Below, piece after piece: positions 41,852 through 51,034 of a stretch of 64,000 bases of DNA. Numbering within the stretch: the first letter of the stretch is position 1; every line of letters starts with the position of its first letter. The notes under the pieces were generated by a model. That model searched no databases, was not told the origin of the DNA, and saw only the letters and a list, made by a program, of their open reading frames with translations. The position numbers and the translations under genes are program-made. This stretch comes from Mediterraneibacter glycyrrhizinilyticus (GTDB taxonomy: Bacteria; Bacillota; Clostridia; Lachnospirales; Lachnospiraceae). Location of the stretch: positions 62,001-126,000 of the forward strand of contig NZ_JACJLR010000003.1 of the NCBI RefSeq assembly GCF_016902345.1, read 5' to 3'.

Positions 41852-42780
41852 TCATCCTCTCTGTAAAATAGTGCGTTAACAAATTCCTCTGAATCGAACT
41901 TCTGCAGGTCGTCAATGGTCTCTCCCACACCGATGTATTTCACGGGGATTCCAAGTTCCGCCTGGATCGCCACCGCGATCCCGCCCTTTGCTGTCCCGTC
42001 CATCTTCGTGAGGATCACTCCTGTGATATCTGCCACTTCGTTAAATTCCTTCGCCTGCGCAAGGGCATTCTGTCCTGTGGTGGCATCCAGCACTACCAGG
42101 GTCTCCCGGAACGCCTCGGGGTATTCCCGGTCGATCACCCGGTTGATCTTCTTTAACTCTTCCATCAGGTTTTTCTTATTGTGGAGACGTCCCGCCGTAT
42201 CGCACAGGAGCACATCCGCCCTCCTCGCCTTTGCCGCCGCCACGGCATCATACACGACCGAGGCAGGATCTGCACCCTCCTGGCCTCCGATCATATCCAC
42301 GCCCGCGCGGTTTGCCCACTCTTTTAACTGTTCCCCCGCTGCCGCGCGGAAAGTATCTGCCGCCGCCAGTACCACTCTTTTGTCCTGGGCCTTAAGTTTC
42401 CCTGCAAGCTTTCCGATGGTCGTGGTCTTGCCCACTCCGTTCACTCCGATAACAAATACCACCGAAGTCCTCTCCTCAAACTCGTATGCTGTCTCGCCCA
42501 CATCCATCTGTTCCTTGATGCTGTCGATCAGTAGCTGCCGGCATTCCATCGGTTCTTTGATATGCTGTGTGCGCACCTTTTCCTTCAGATCATCAAGGAT
42601 GTTCATGGTCGCCCGGACACCCAGGTCACCCATGATCAGAGTCTCCTCCAGCTCCTCGTAGAAATCGTCATCTATCTTTGAAAATCCGTGAAAAATGCTG
42701 TCCATTCCGGATACGATATTGTCCCTGGTCTTTGTAAGGCCGGAGACAAGCCGCTTGAAAAATCCCTGCTTCTCTGCCAT
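41848..42780 (-). CDS. ftsY: Signal recognition particle receptor FtsY
   Basis: FtsY is the membrane-docked GTPase that receives ribosome-SRP complexes. The 310-residue protein has a short N-terminal helix region (no long acidic A domain), then the N and G domains: VIGVNGVGKTTTIGKLAG, ADTFRAAAGEQLKEW, LLCDTAGRLHNKKNLM and ILTKMDGTAKGG. It lies 123 bases after smc on the same strand and overlaps ilvA by four bases. Confidence 0.95.
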   Translation of the reverse strand: MAEKQGFFKRLVSGLTKTRDNIVSGMDSIFHGFSKIDDDFYEELEETLIMGDLGVRATMNILDDLKEKVRTQHIKEPMECRQLLIDSIKEQMDVGETAYEFEERTSVVFVIGVNGVGKTTTIGKLAGKLKAQDKRVVLAAADTFRAAAGEQLKEWANRAGVDMIGGQEGADPASVVYDAVAAAKARRADVLLCDTAGRLHNKKNLMEELKKINRVIDREYPEAFRETLVVLDATTGQNALAQAKEFNEVADITGVILTKMDGTAKGGIAVAIQAELGIPVKYIGVGETIDDLQKFDSEEFVNALFYREDE

Positions 42781-42903
42781 TCTCTCTTCCTCCTGTACAA
42801 GGTTCTATTTGCTGTTTCTGCTCGCGCTCCTGTTATCTTTCCTCTTATCTTATCTGAGCGTTCCTCTGCCCCTGCCTGCAGCGGCGTTCCCTCATTTTTT
42901 CGG

Positions 42904-45900
42904 TCACTTGTCCAGCTGGTCCTCCAGAAGATCTACCGAAACCAGGGTGGACACGCCTTTCTCCTGCATTGTGATACCATACAGCCTGTCCGCTGCCGCC
43001 ATAGTCCCCCGCCGGTGAGTGATGACGATGAACTGAGTGTCCTTCGTCAGTTTATGGAGATACTGGGCATATCTGTCCACGTTGTTGTCATCCAGAGCCG
43101 CCTCGATCTCGTCGAGCAGACAGAACGGGGACGGTTTTAAGTTCTGGATCGCAAACAACAGAGAAATTGCCGTCAGCGCCTTCTCCCCACCGGAGAGCTG
43201 CATCATATTCTGCAGTTTCTTTCCCGGCGGCTGAGCGATGATCCTTATCCCCGCTTCCAGGATATCCTCGTCCTCCATCAGCTCAAGAGTTCCCTTTCCA
43301 CCGCCGAAGAGCTGGCGGAATACATCGTTGAACTCTTTTGCGATCCTTGCGAACTGTTCTGAGAACTGTTTCCGCATCGCTTCATCCAGCTCTGCGATGA
43401 TCTGCACCAGAGACGCTTCCGCCTCCACCAGATCATCATGCTGTCCTTTGAGAAAGGTGTATCTCTCGGAAACATTTTTGAAATCCTCAATGGCATTTAC
43501 ATTGACTGTACCCAGTTTTCTGATCTCACTCTTTAATGCCTGAATCTGGCGTTTCATAAACGCGAGATCCGTCAGATTGGGATTTCGAAGTTCCATTGCA
43601 TGATTAAAGGTGAGTTCATACTCCTCCCACATGTAGTTCATCTGCTTCTCCGAAGCCTCTTCATAGGACTCTTTCTGGCTGTTCAGGCGGAAACATTCCT
43701 TGTCCAGGGCAGAGATGTGTTTTGAGAGTTCCTCCCTCATCCTAAGGAAATCCTTGTGTTTCTGGTTCAGTTCTTCCTTCTTCTTTGTCTGTTCCTGGAT
43801 CGCCTCGTTGATCTCGTCAAAAAGCTCCTTTGAATCTTCAATAGTCTGCCGCAGTTCTGAGATCTTATCTTCCTTCTGCCGGATCTCCTCGGATGCATTC
43901 CCGCGGTTGATATCCAGCTCTCTTAGTTCTGCCTCGAACTTGTCCATCTCCTCCCGGATACGGGAGATATTTTCCAGGATAAATGTATTCTGCTGTTCCA
44001 GTGCAGCAAGCGCCAGGTGTACCTCTTCCGAATTTTTGAGCTGTACGTTCTCACGCTCCCTCTCCTCCTCCAGCTGCTTCTGCATCATTTCAATCTTTTC
44101 ATTCAGTTCCCGTTCCAGATTTTCCGACGTTTCCAGTTCCATCTGGATCGAGTCCTCATTCTCCGCGATCTCACTGAGCTGTTTTGCAAGGCTCTCCTGC
44201 TCTGCGCGGTATGCATCGCACCGCTGTTTCGCCTCAAGCTGTCTTACCTGGGTCTGCTCCACGTTCATCTTCGCCGTGTTTTCCAGGACAGAAGCCTTCC
44301 GCAGTTCCTGCTGGATCTCGTCGATCTCGCTGTAGCATGCCGCACGCCTGCTCTTCACCTGGTTGACTGACTGTTCCATCTCATCCATGTCCTTCTTCAG
44401 CATGGAAACCGTCTTCTCAAACTCCTCGATCTCACGCCTTCTGCTCAGAAGGTTGCTGGAGTTTTTGAATGCGCCTCCGGTCATGGAACCGCCTGGATTG
44501 ATCAGTTCTCCTTCCAGTGTGACCAGACGGAGCGACTGCCGGTACTTTCTGGCGATGGCGATCCCGTGGTCGATATGGTCCACCACGATAGTCCGCCCCA
44601 AAAGCTGCTCGGCAAGCCCTTCAAACTGTCTCTCCACATGCACAAGAGTGTGAGCCATGCCGATCACCCCCGGCTCCTTTAATGCCTCCGGATTCCGGAT
44701 CCCGCCGCTCCCATGCATGCTGGTCAGCGGAAGGAAGGTTGCACGCCCGAATTTATTCTTTTTCAGGAATCCGATCATCCGCTTTGCGGTCTCTTCGTTG
44801 TCCGTCACAATATTCTGTATGCTGCCGCCCAGCGCCGTCTCGATCGCGATCTCATACTCCTTGTCCACCTTGATGATATCTGCCACCACGCCGATCAGGC
44901 CTTTTTCCCTGTCGCGGTTTGCCATCACCTTCCGGATGCTGTTTCCATATCCGTCATATCTCTCCGTGATGTTCTTCAGAGACTCCAGCCTGGACGACTC
45001 CCTGTGATATGCGGTCTGCCCGATCCTCAGTTTTTCCTGTTTCTCTGACAGTTCTTTCTGCAGGCGGCTGATCTCCGCCTCGTTCTCCCGGATCTTATCA
45101 TTACATCTCTGGATCTCTTCCCGTACTTTCTGCAGTTCCTCTTCATACTGCGCCAGAGAGGCATTGTGCTTCTCCGCCTCGGAAGAGACTTCCAGCATAT
45201 TCCTTGCCAGAACGGCTTTTCTGGATGCGATCTGGTCTTTGGTCGTATCATAATGCTGGATCTTCGCCTTTGTGGAGGCGCGGTTTCCAAGCAGGTCCAT
45301 GATTTCCTGCTTCCCTTCCTCGATCCCGGCACTGTGTTCCGCAATCAGGCTCTGTGTCTCGATGAGAATGCGCTTGGCTTCCTCATCCTGAGCCGACGTC
45401 CGGGCCAGTTTTTCCCGGACCTCCTTCTGCTCTTTTTCCAGGGAAGTTCTCTGTTCCTGTCTTGTGTCGATCTCCACCCGGATCGCGCTCAGACGGTTGT
45501 CGTAATGCTCGTCATTCATCCGCGCCGTGTTGATCTGTTCCTTGAGGACGTTAATCTGTCCCTCCAGCTGCTGCTTTAGCAGGTTGGTCTCACTTAGCTG
45601 GTTTCTCGCAGTCTCGATGGCGCGGTCGATATCCTCCACTTCTTCCTCGATCGCCTCATACTCGGCCTTCATTGTCTCGTGGCGTTCGCTGGACTCCTCC
45701 ATATCCGCTGCCGCGATATCGTATTTTTCCTGTGTCTCCCGGATTCGTTCTCTCAAACGCTCTTCTTCCAGAAGGAACATGTTAATGTCAAAGGTTTTCA
45801 GTTCTTCCTTTTTCTTCAGATATTCCCTTGCTGTCTCAGACTGCTTCTCCAGAGGTCCCAGCTGTTTTTCCAGTTCTTTCAGGATATCATTAACACGGGT

Positions 45901-46464
45901 CAGGTTCATCCTCTCTTCTTCCAGCTTTTTCACAGAAAGGTTTTTTCGTCTCTTAAACTTGACGATCCCTGCCGCCTCATCAAAAAGCTCTCTTCTCTCC
46001 TCCGGCTTACCGCTCAGAATCTTATCGATCTGTCCCTGACCGATAATGGAATATCCTTCTTTTCCGATTCCCGTGTCATAGAACATTTCGTTAATATCCT
46101 TGAGCCTGCACGCAGCTCCGTTGATGAGATATTCGCTCTCACCGGAGCGGTACAGCTTTCTCGTGACAGTAACTTCCTCGTACTCCACGGGAAGCTTATG
46201 GTCCGAATTGTCCAGCGTGATCGCAACGGATGCATAACTCAGAGGCCTCCGGTTTTCTGTTCCGGAAAAAATTACATCCTGCATGGAACCGCCGCGAAGC
46301 TGTTTGACTCTCTGCTCTCCCAGCACCCACCGTACCGCGTCGGCAACGTTACTCTTTCCGCTTCCGTTTGGTCCGACGATCCCTGTGATCCCGTTATGAA
46401 AATCAAATTTAATTTTGTTGGCAAAGGACTTAAAGCCCTGTACTTCAATGCTCTTTAAATACAT
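42904..46464 (-). CDS. smc: Chromosome partition protein Smc
   Basis: Smc forms the core of the condensin-like complex that organises and segregates the chromosome. The 1186-residue protein shows Walker A GPNGSGKSNVADAVRWVLGE at residues 32-51, long coiled coils, a hinge around residues 500-660 (GYGNSIRKVMANRDREKGLI, GGSMTGGAFKNSS), then the signature MQLSGGEKALTAISLLFA and Walker B PFCLLDEIEAALDD near the C-terminus. It starts 11 bases after rnc, the standard rnc-smc-ftsY order. Confidence 0.97.
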   Translation of the reverse strand: MYLKSIEVQGFKSFANKIKFDFHNGITGIVGPNGSGKSNVADAVRWVLGEQRVKQLRGGSMQDVIFSGTENRRPLSYASVAITLDNSDHKLPVEYEEVTVTRKLYRSGESEYLINGAACRLKDINEMFYDTGIGKEGYSIIGQGQIDKILSGKPEERRELFDEAAGIVKFKRRKNLSVKKLEEERMNLTRVNDILKELEKQLGPLEKQSETAREYLKKKEELKTFDINMFLLEEERLRERIRETQEKYDIAAADMEESSERHETMKAEYEAIEEEVEDIDRAIETARNQLSETNLLKQQLEGQINVLKEQINTARMNDEHYDNRLSAIRVEIDTRQEQRTSLEKEQKEVREKLARTSAQDEEAKRILIETQSLIAEHSAGIEEGKQEIMDLLGNRASTKAKIQHYDTTKDQIASRKAVLARNMLEVSSEAEKHNASLAQYEEELQKVREEIQRCNDKIRENEAEISRLQKELSEKQEKLRIGQTAYHRESSRLESLKNITERYDGYGNSIRKVMANRDREKGLIGVVADIIKVDKEYEIAIETALGGSIQNIVTDNEETAKRMIGFLKKNKFGRATFLPLTSMHGSGGIRNPEALKEPGVIGMAHTLVHVERQFEGLAEQLLGRTIVVDHIDHGIAIARKYRQSLRLVTLEGELINPGGSMTGGAFKNSSNLLSRRREIEEFEKTVSMLKKDMDEMEQSVNQVKSRRAACYSEIDEIQQELRKASVLENTAKMNVEQTQVRQLEAKQRCDAYRAEQESLAKQLSEIAENEDSIQMELETSENLERELNEKIEMMQKQLEEERERENVQLKNSEEVHLALAALEQQNTFILENISRIREEMDKFEAELRELDINRGNASEEIRQKEDKISELRQTIEDSKELFDEINEAIQEQTKKKEELNQKHKDFLRMREELSKHISALDKECFRLNSQKESYEEASEKQMNYMWEEYELTFNHAMELRNPNLTDLAFMKRQIQALKSEIRKLGTVNVNAIEDFKNVSERYTFLKGQHDDLVEAEASLVQIIAELDEAMRKQFSEQFARIAKEFNDVFRQLFGGGKGTLELMEDEDILEAGIRIIAQPPGKKLQNMMQLSGGEKALTAISLLFAIQNLKPSPFCLLDEIEAALDDNNVDRYAQYLHKLTKDTQFIVITHRRGTMAAADRLYGITMQEKGVSTLVSVDLLEDQLDK

Positions 46465-46475
46465 ATAACACCCGC

Positions 46476-47165
46476 TTATTTCTGAGCGCGGAGCTTTAAG
46501 ATCGCCTCATATGCTGCCTGCTGCTCCGCCCCTTTTTTTGTACGTCCCCGCCCGGCGCCGTAGCTCTCGCCGCCGATCAGTACCTCCACCGAAAAGGATT
46601 TATTATGGTCGGGACCTTCCTCTCCTACAAGACGGTATGTGATCTCACTGTTCGTCTCCGCCTGTACCATTTCCTGTAAGATAGTTTTACTATCATAAAA
46701 GAGTTTTTTATCTTCCAGATCCGTCAGCACAAAGCGATGGATGAACTCTTTTGCACTAGTAAAACCACCGTCCAGATAGATCGCGCCGATCAGTGCTTCC
46801 ATGGCGTCCGATGTGATAGAATCCCTTTTTCGCCCTCCGGTCGCCTCCTCTCCTTTTCCCAGGAGAAGATAGTCACCAAGGCCGATATCTCTGGCGCACA
46901 ATGCCAGGGAAGATTCACACACCATGCTGGCACGTGTTTTTGTCAGTTCTCCCTCCGAGACTTTGGGCGATTCCCTGAAGAGGAACTCGCTGGAGACAAG
47001 TTCCAGCACCGCATCGCCTAAAAACTCCAGACGTTCGTTACACCTGTACTTTTCGAGATGTCTTTCATTTGTATAGGAACTGTGCATCATCGCAGTCTTT
47101 AAGAGTGCGAAATCCCGGAATACATACCCGATCTTTTTCTCAAGTTCCTTCAGTTTCTTTTCCAT
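46476..47165 (-). CDS. rnc: Ribonuclease III
   Basis: RNase III cuts double-stranded RNA in rRNA processing and mRNA turnover. The 229-residue protein has the signature NERLEFLGDAVLEL near residue 42, the second acidic cluster SDAMEALIGAIYLDGG near residue 115 and a C-terminal dsRNA-binding domain ending GRTKKGAEQQAAYEAIL. The ATG at 47165 is chosen; an upstream in-frame extension to 47243 would run back through the acpP terminator. Confidence 0.95.
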   Translation of the reverse strand: MEKKLKELEKKIGYVFRDFALLKTAMMHSSYTNERHLEKYRCNERLEFLGDAVLELVSSEFLFRESPKVSEGELTKTRASMVCESSLALCARDIGLGDYLLLGKGEEATGGRKRDSITSDAMEALIGAIYLDGGFTSAKEFIHRFVLTDLEDKKLFYDSKTILQEMVQAETNSEITYRLVGEEGPDHNKSFSVEVLIGGESYGAGRGRTKKGAEQQAAYEAILKLRAQK

Positions 47166-47202
47166 AATCCCTGTTCTTCCTTTATTGATTGATCTCTCTG
47201 TA

Positions 47203-47234
47203 AAAGGAAAAAGCCCGGAAGGGCTTTTTCCTTT
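47203..47234 (-). terminator. Terminator of plsX-acpP
   Basis: AAAGGAAAAAGCCC (47203-47216) and GGGCTTTTTCCTTT (47221-47234) form a perfect 14-bp stem with loop GGAA. T-rich sequence follows on the minus strand. Confidence 0.88.
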
Positions 47235-47246
47235 GCTTTTCACATA

Positions 47247-47477
47247 TTAATCTACAGCCTTCTTGATCTGATCGACCGCATCCTGTACAGTCACGATTTT
47301 CTCTGCCTCATCGTTGTCGATCTCAATATCGAACTCTTCCTCGATTCCCATGATGATCTGGAAAATATCCAGGGAATCCGCTCCCAGATCATCCACAAAT
47401 GTGGTTTCCGGCTTAATCTCGTCCTTCTGAACATTCAATACATCCGCAATGATATCCTGCAGTTTTTCAAATTCCAT
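47247..47477 (-). CDS. acpP: Acyl carrier protein
   Basis: The 76-residue acidic protein carries fatty acyl intermediates on a phosphopantetheine arm. The attachment serine is in DDLGADSLDIFQII near residue 36. AGGAGG lies upstream of the ATG. It follows plsX by 13 bases and is closed by a strong terminator, so plsX-acpP form one short unit. Confidence 0.96.
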   Translation of the reverse strand: MEFEKLQDIIADVLNVQKDEIKPETTFVDDLGADSLDIFQIIMGIEEEFDIEIDNDEAEKIVTVQDAVDQIKKAVD

Positions 47478-47490
47478 TGTCTAAAACCTC

Positions 47491-48525
47491 CTACTCACTC
47501 TTTTCTTCTTTTTCTTCCTGTGACGTCTGGATTGCCTCACGTATCTTCTCGTTGATCTTCTGCTCTTTGAATGTGACGCACTGGATGATTGAATTACACA
47601 CTTCTTTTGAATTTGAGCTTCCGTGTGTCTTGACCACCAGACCGTTCAGTCCCAGCAGCGGTGCCCCGCCGTACTCGCTGGCATCGAAGTCCTTCATTGT
47701 CGCCTTGAGGGCCGGCTTGACAAGCAGTCCTCCGATCTTGCTCCTCAGATTCATCATCATGCCGCCTTTGATCTTCTTGATGAGAGCGCCCCCCACTCCT
47801 TCGTAGAGTTTCAGGATCACATTTCCCACAAATGCTTCACAGACGATGACATCCGCGGCGCCGTAAGGAATCTCTCTTGCCTCCACGCTGCCGATAAAAT
47901 TGATATCTTTACAGGCCTTGAGAAGCGGGAAGGTCTCTTTTACCAGAGCATTCCCCTTTTCTTCCTCTGCCCCGATATTCACGATACCGACAGTGGGATT
48001 CTTCTTCCCCATAACGCTTTCCATATAGATTGAACCCATCTTGGCAAACTGCACAAGATGAGACGGTCTGGCATCCACATTCGCCCCACAGTCGATCAGA
48101 AGAGAAAAACCCTTCAGCGTTGGGAAAAGCGGTGCGAGAGGCGGTCTCTCCACACCCTTGATCCTTCCGACCAGAACCTGTCCGCCTACCAGAACGGCAC
48201 CTGTGCTTCCGGCTGAGACAAAGGCATCTGCCTCCCCTTTCTTCACCATCTTCATCGCGACTACGATGGACGAATCTTTCTTTCCGCGGATCGCTTTTAC
48301 CGGCGGTTCCGCAGTCTCTATAACTTCCGTTGCGTTGACGATCTCTATCTGATCCTCCGGATAAGTATACTTAGCCAGTTCATTCCTCAGCTTTTCCTCC
48401 TGTCCGGTCAGCAGGATCTTAATATCCTTTTTCAGCTGAACAGCTTCAACGGCGCCTTTGACGATCTCGCCCGGCGCGTTGTCCCCGCCCATGGCGTCTA
48501 CCGCAACTCTCGTAATCTCAGACAT
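47491..48525 (-). CDS. plsX: Phosphate acyltransferase PlsX
   Basis: PlsX converts acyl-ACP to acyl-phosphate for phospholipid synthesis. The 344-residue protein has RVAVDAMGGDNAPGEIVKGA at the N-terminus, KDSSIVVAMKMVKKGEADAFVSAGSTGA, and GANVDARPSHLVQFA. The ATG at 48525 follows AGGAGGAAATGGA. The frame is open upstream to 48822, but that part crosses the promoter and the structured repeat and is not coding. It has its own promoter, separate from yceD-rpmF. Confidence 0.95.
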   Translation of the reverse strand: MSEITRVAVDAMGGDNAPGEIVKGAVEAVQLKKDIKILLTGQEEKLRNELAKYTYPEDQIEIVNATEVIETAEPPVKAIRGKKDSSIVVAMKMVKKGEADAFVSAGSTGAVLVGGQVLVGRIKGVERPPLAPLFPTLKGFSLLIDCGANVDARPSHLVQFAKMGSIYMESVMGKKNPTVGIVNIGAEEEKGNALVKETFPLLKACKDINFIGSVEAREIPYGAADVIVCEAFVGNVILKLYEGVGGALIKKIKGGMMMNLRSKIGGLLVKPALKATMKDFDASEYGGAPLLGLNGLVVKTHGSSNSKEVCNSIIQCVTFKEQKINEKIREAIQTSQEEKEEKSE

Positions 48526-48553
48526 TCCATTTCCTCCTATCACTACTGAAATT

Positions 48554-48582
48554 ATTCTACTGGAAAACAATACAAAAATCAA
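48554..48582 (-). promoter_or_regulatory. SigA-type promoter of plsX-acpP
   Basis: On the minus strand TTGATT (48582-48577) and TAGAAT (48559-48554) are separated by 17 bases. A weak divergent plus-strand promoter (TGGAAA at 48561, TATAAA at 48583) overlaps it and points at repeat copy 2. Confidence 0.68.
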
Positions 48583-48617
48583 TATAAAATCTGGATTGTT
48601 TCTGCTTTCCATAAACA

Positions 48618-48756
48618 GCGTCCGGCAGGAGGAGGCGGCTGCGGCAGCCCCGCTCTCGCTCGGAGCAAAACGCAGCGGTACTAAGGCCGCAAAGGACGCG
48701 GCCAAGTGCCGGCGTTTTGCTACGGGCTTTCGCATCCCCCTCCTCCTGCCTGGGCT
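48618..48756 (+). repeat. Structured intergenic repeat, copy 2 (about 139 bases)
   Basis: Three nested perfect stems are present: outer arms of 12 bases at 48624-48635 and 48739-48750 (GGCAGGAGGAGG type), middle arms GCAAAACGC (48665-48673) and GCGTTTTGC (48712-48720), and an inner hairpin GGCCGC/GCGGCC (48685-48690, 48698-48703) with loop AAAGGAC. The words TAAG before and AAGTGCCGGC after the hairpin, and CTGGGCT at the end, are shared with copy 1 at 6495-6606. It lies between the rpmF terminator and the plsX promoter, opposite in sense to those genes. Confidence 0.72.
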
Positions 48757-48800
48757 CTGCTGAAAAGCGGAGATCAATCTACAAGAAGTCTGTGTAAACA

Positions 48801-48847
48801 GAAAAAAAGGATATCTGTTCAACCGTTTCTGGTTTTTGAGATATCCT
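48801..48847 (-). terminator. Terminator of yceD-rpmF
   Basis: AGGATATCT (48808-48816) and AGATATCCT (48839-48847) form a 9-bp stem. On the minus strand TTTTTTT follows. Confidence 0.85.
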
Positions 48848-48878
48848 CTTTCTGGAAATTCATTTTTGATTCAAATAA

Positions 48879-49058
48879 TTAGTCAACGGAGATGATCTCA
48901 CGCTTGTTGTATGCTCCACAAGCCTTGCATACACGGTGAGGCATCATGAGCTCGCCGCACTTGCTGCATTTCACCAGATTCGGTGCGCTCATCTTCCAGT
49001 TGGCTCTTCTTTTGTCTCTTCTTGCTTTAGAAGATTTATTCTTTGGACAGATTGACAT
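48879..49058 (-). CDS. rpmF: 50S ribosomal protein L32
   Basis: This 59-residue protein is too short for many gene finders but is clear: MSICPKNKSSKARRDKRRAN, then WKMSAPNLVKCSKCGELMMP and CKACGAYNKREIISVD. Two C..C pairs (CSKC, CKAC) form the zinc-binding site of the Zn-containing L32. GGAGG precedes the ATG. It starts three bases after the yceD stop, the normal pairing. Confidence 0.96.
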   Translation of the reverse strand: MSICPKNKSSKARRDKRRANWKMSAPNLVKCSKCGELMMPHRVCKACGAYNKREIISVD

Positions 49059-49061
49059 AGG

Positions 49062-49589
49062 TTACACCTCCTTAAAATTCTTAAATAAGTCACGGACAAC
49101 TGACATCCTCGGATCAAGTCCCGGATCTTCACAGTCACAGGACCCCGTATTCAGGTTCTGACCGCATATTCTGCACAGGCCTTTACAGTCCTCCCTGCAG
49201 AGTACTTTTGTCGGCCAGCCCGCCAAAATCTCATTATAGAGTAATTTGTCCACGTCAAGATGATATCCGTCAATAAAGTTTGATTCATCCAGCTCCTCTG
49301 TCAGTTCTGCGTCGGAGAGGCCTACGTCCACATGCTTTGTACAGTCAAGTACAAATTCCTGTCTGACATCTTCCAGACATCTGTCGCAAGGAATGATGAC
49401 AGTCAGTCTGGTATCTGCCTTTATGAGCAGTTCTTTACCCCTTATATGCTCCACACTCACATGAACCGGCTCTTTGCTGACAATAGGGTAGGTCCCGGCT
49501 TTCAGCCGGATCTCCTCCATCTCCAGCCGCACAGTCTCTTCGACCGTCTTGTGCTGGTCTGACAAAACGTCTGATAGGTTGATCAACAT
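49062..49589 (-). CDS. YceD family protein (DUF177)
   Basis: The 175-residue protein matches YceD/YlbN: an N-terminal beta-rich half (EHIRGKELLIKADTRLTVII, then PCDRCLEDV) and a C-terminal CREDCKGLCRICGQNLNTGSC cysteine cluster. YceD proteins are always found with rpmF and are linked to 23S rRNA or ribosome assembly in plants and bacteria, though the mechanism is not settled. It has its own strong promoter. Confidence 0.9.
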   Translation of the reverse strand: MLINLSDVLSDQHKTVEETVRLEMEEIRLKAGTYPIVSKEPVHVSVEHIRGKELLIKADTRLTVIIPCDRCLEDVRQEFVLDCTKHVDVGLSDAELTEELDESNFIDGYHLDVDKLLYNEILAGWPTKVLCREDCKGLCRICGQNLNTGSCDCEDPGLDPRMSVVRDLFKNFKEV

Positions 49590-49618
49590 AATTGTTTTCT
49601 CCTATTCATACCTTGACT

Positions 49619-49646
49619 ATTATATCATGTTAAATCCATTTGTCAA
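49619..49646 (-). promoter_or_regulatory. SigA-type promoter of yceD-rpmF
   Basis: On the minus strand TTGACA (49646-49641) and TATAAT (49624-49619), both perfect hexamers, are separated by 16 bases. Confidence 0.85.
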
Positions 49647-49710
49647 CAACAAATTTCATCTATCAGGTTACAGTTCACACCCTGTCAAATAACTGCAACT
49701 CTGCCAGAGC

Positions 49711-49755
49711 AAAAGCAGGACGCCTTCTTCTCATCCGGAAGGAAAGCTGCCCTGC
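49711..49755 (-). terminator. Probable terminator of pta-ackA
   Basis: GCAGGAC (49715-49721) pairs with GCCCTGC (49749-49755) with one G-U pair on the minus strand, an inner CCTTC/GAAGG adds to the stem, and TTTT follows (complement of 49711-49714). Confidence 0.5.
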
Positions 49756-49805
49756 CTCCATGCTCTCTGTGTTTAAAGCAAAACCGTAAAATCAGTATTT
49801 TCAGC

Positions 49806-51002
49806 TTATTTTACAAGCGCAAGTGTCTCACGTGCGATTGCGAGCTCTTCATTTGTCGGGATAACAAATACTCTTACTTTTGATCCCGGTTTTGTGATCT
49901 CTTTAAGTTCTCCTCTGAGACCATCATTCATTTCTTTATCAAAGTCTACTCCAAGATAGTCGAGATAGCTGCACACCTGCTCTCTTACATAGTCGTCGTT
50001 CTCTCCGATTCCTGCAGTGAACACGATATCATCCACACCATTCATCGCTGCAGCATAGGATCCGATATATTTCGCAACCCGGTAAGAGAACACATCCATT
50101 GCGATCTTCGCTTTCTTGTCTCCGCTGTTCATTGCATCTGTCAGATCACGGAAATCGCTGGAGAGTCCGCCGGAAAGCCCGAACACGCCGGACTTTTTGT
50201 TCAGCACGTTCATAACGCCTTCAATGTCAAGCCCTTCTTTCTGAGCAATGAACTCCATGATCGCCGGATCAACGTCTCCGGAACGTGTTCCCATGACCAA
50301 TCCTTCCAGAGGAGTCAGTCCCATTGAAGTATCAACGGATTTTCCGTTCATAACTGCAGACACGCTGGAGCCGTTTCCAAGATGGCACACGATCGTCTTA
50401 AGATCCTCATACGGTCTTCCCATCACTTCTGCAGCCTTTTTGGAAACATAGCTGTGGCTTGTCCCGTGGAAGCCGTAGCGTCTTACTTTATATTTCTCAT
50501 AATATTCATACGGAAGACCGTACATATATGCTTTTTCAGGCATTGTCTGATGGAATGCAGTGTCAAACACACCTACCATCGGTGTATTCGGCATCAGTTT
50601 CTCACATGCAGCCACACCGATCAGGTTCGCAGGATTATGCAGAGGAGCCAGCTCGTTGCACTCTTCCACTGCCTTCTTCACCTGGTCAGTGATGACTACG
50701 GAAGAGGCAAATTTCTCCCCTCCGTGTACGATACGGTGTCCCACTGCTCCGATCTCATCCAGACTCTTCACAACTCCGGTCTCCGGATTTGTCAGAGCTT
50801 CGATCACATACTGGATCGCCTCTGTATGTGTCGGCATAGCCTTGTCAGATTTCTCCTTCTCTCCACCTGCCGGCTGATAAGTAAGACGTCCGTCGATGCC
50901 AATCCTCTCGCAGAGTCCTTTTGCAAGGACATCTTCCGTCTCCGCATTGATGAGCTGGAATTTTAAAGATGAACTTCCGCAGTTGATTACTAATACATTC
51001 AT
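49806..51002 (-). CDS. ackA: Acetate kinase
   Basis: AckA makes ATP and acetate from acetyl phosphate, the main substrate-level phosphorylation of many fermenters. The 398-residue protein has VLVINCGSSSLKFQLI at the N-terminus, RRYGFHGTSHSYVS near residue 175, the catalytic CHLGNGSSVSAVMNGKSVDTSMG and a final FVIPTNEELAIARETL. AGGAGG precedes the ATG. It follows pta by 32 bases. Confidence 0.97.
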   Translation of the reverse strand: MNVLVINCGSSSLKFQLINAETEDVLAKGLCERIGIDGRLTYQPAGGEKEKSDKAMPTHTEAIQYVIEALTNPETGVVKSLDEIGAVGHRIVHGGEKFASSVVITDQVKKAVEECNELAPLHNPANLIGVAACEKLMPNTPMVGVFDTAFHQTMPEKAYMYGLPYEYYEKYKVRRYGFHGTSHSYVSKKAAEVMGRPYEDLKTIVCHLGNGSSVSAVMNGKSVDTSMGLTPLEGLVMGTRSGDVDPAIMEFIAQKEGLDIEGVMNVLNKKSGVFGLSGGLSSDFRDLTDAMNSGDKKAKIAMDVFSYRVAKYIGSYAAAMNGVDDIVFTAGIGENDDYVREQVCSYLDYLGVDFDKEMNDGLRGELKEITKPGSKVRVFVIPTNEELAIARETLALVK

Positions 51003-51034
51003 TTTCTTTCCTCCTGCAACTTATTCTGATATTT

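Noticed and set aside
48526-48822. N-terminal extension of plsX
   Set aside because: The open frame crosses a promoter, the structured repeat and part of the rpmF terminator; PlsX proteins start at the ATG at 48525 with AGGAGG before it.
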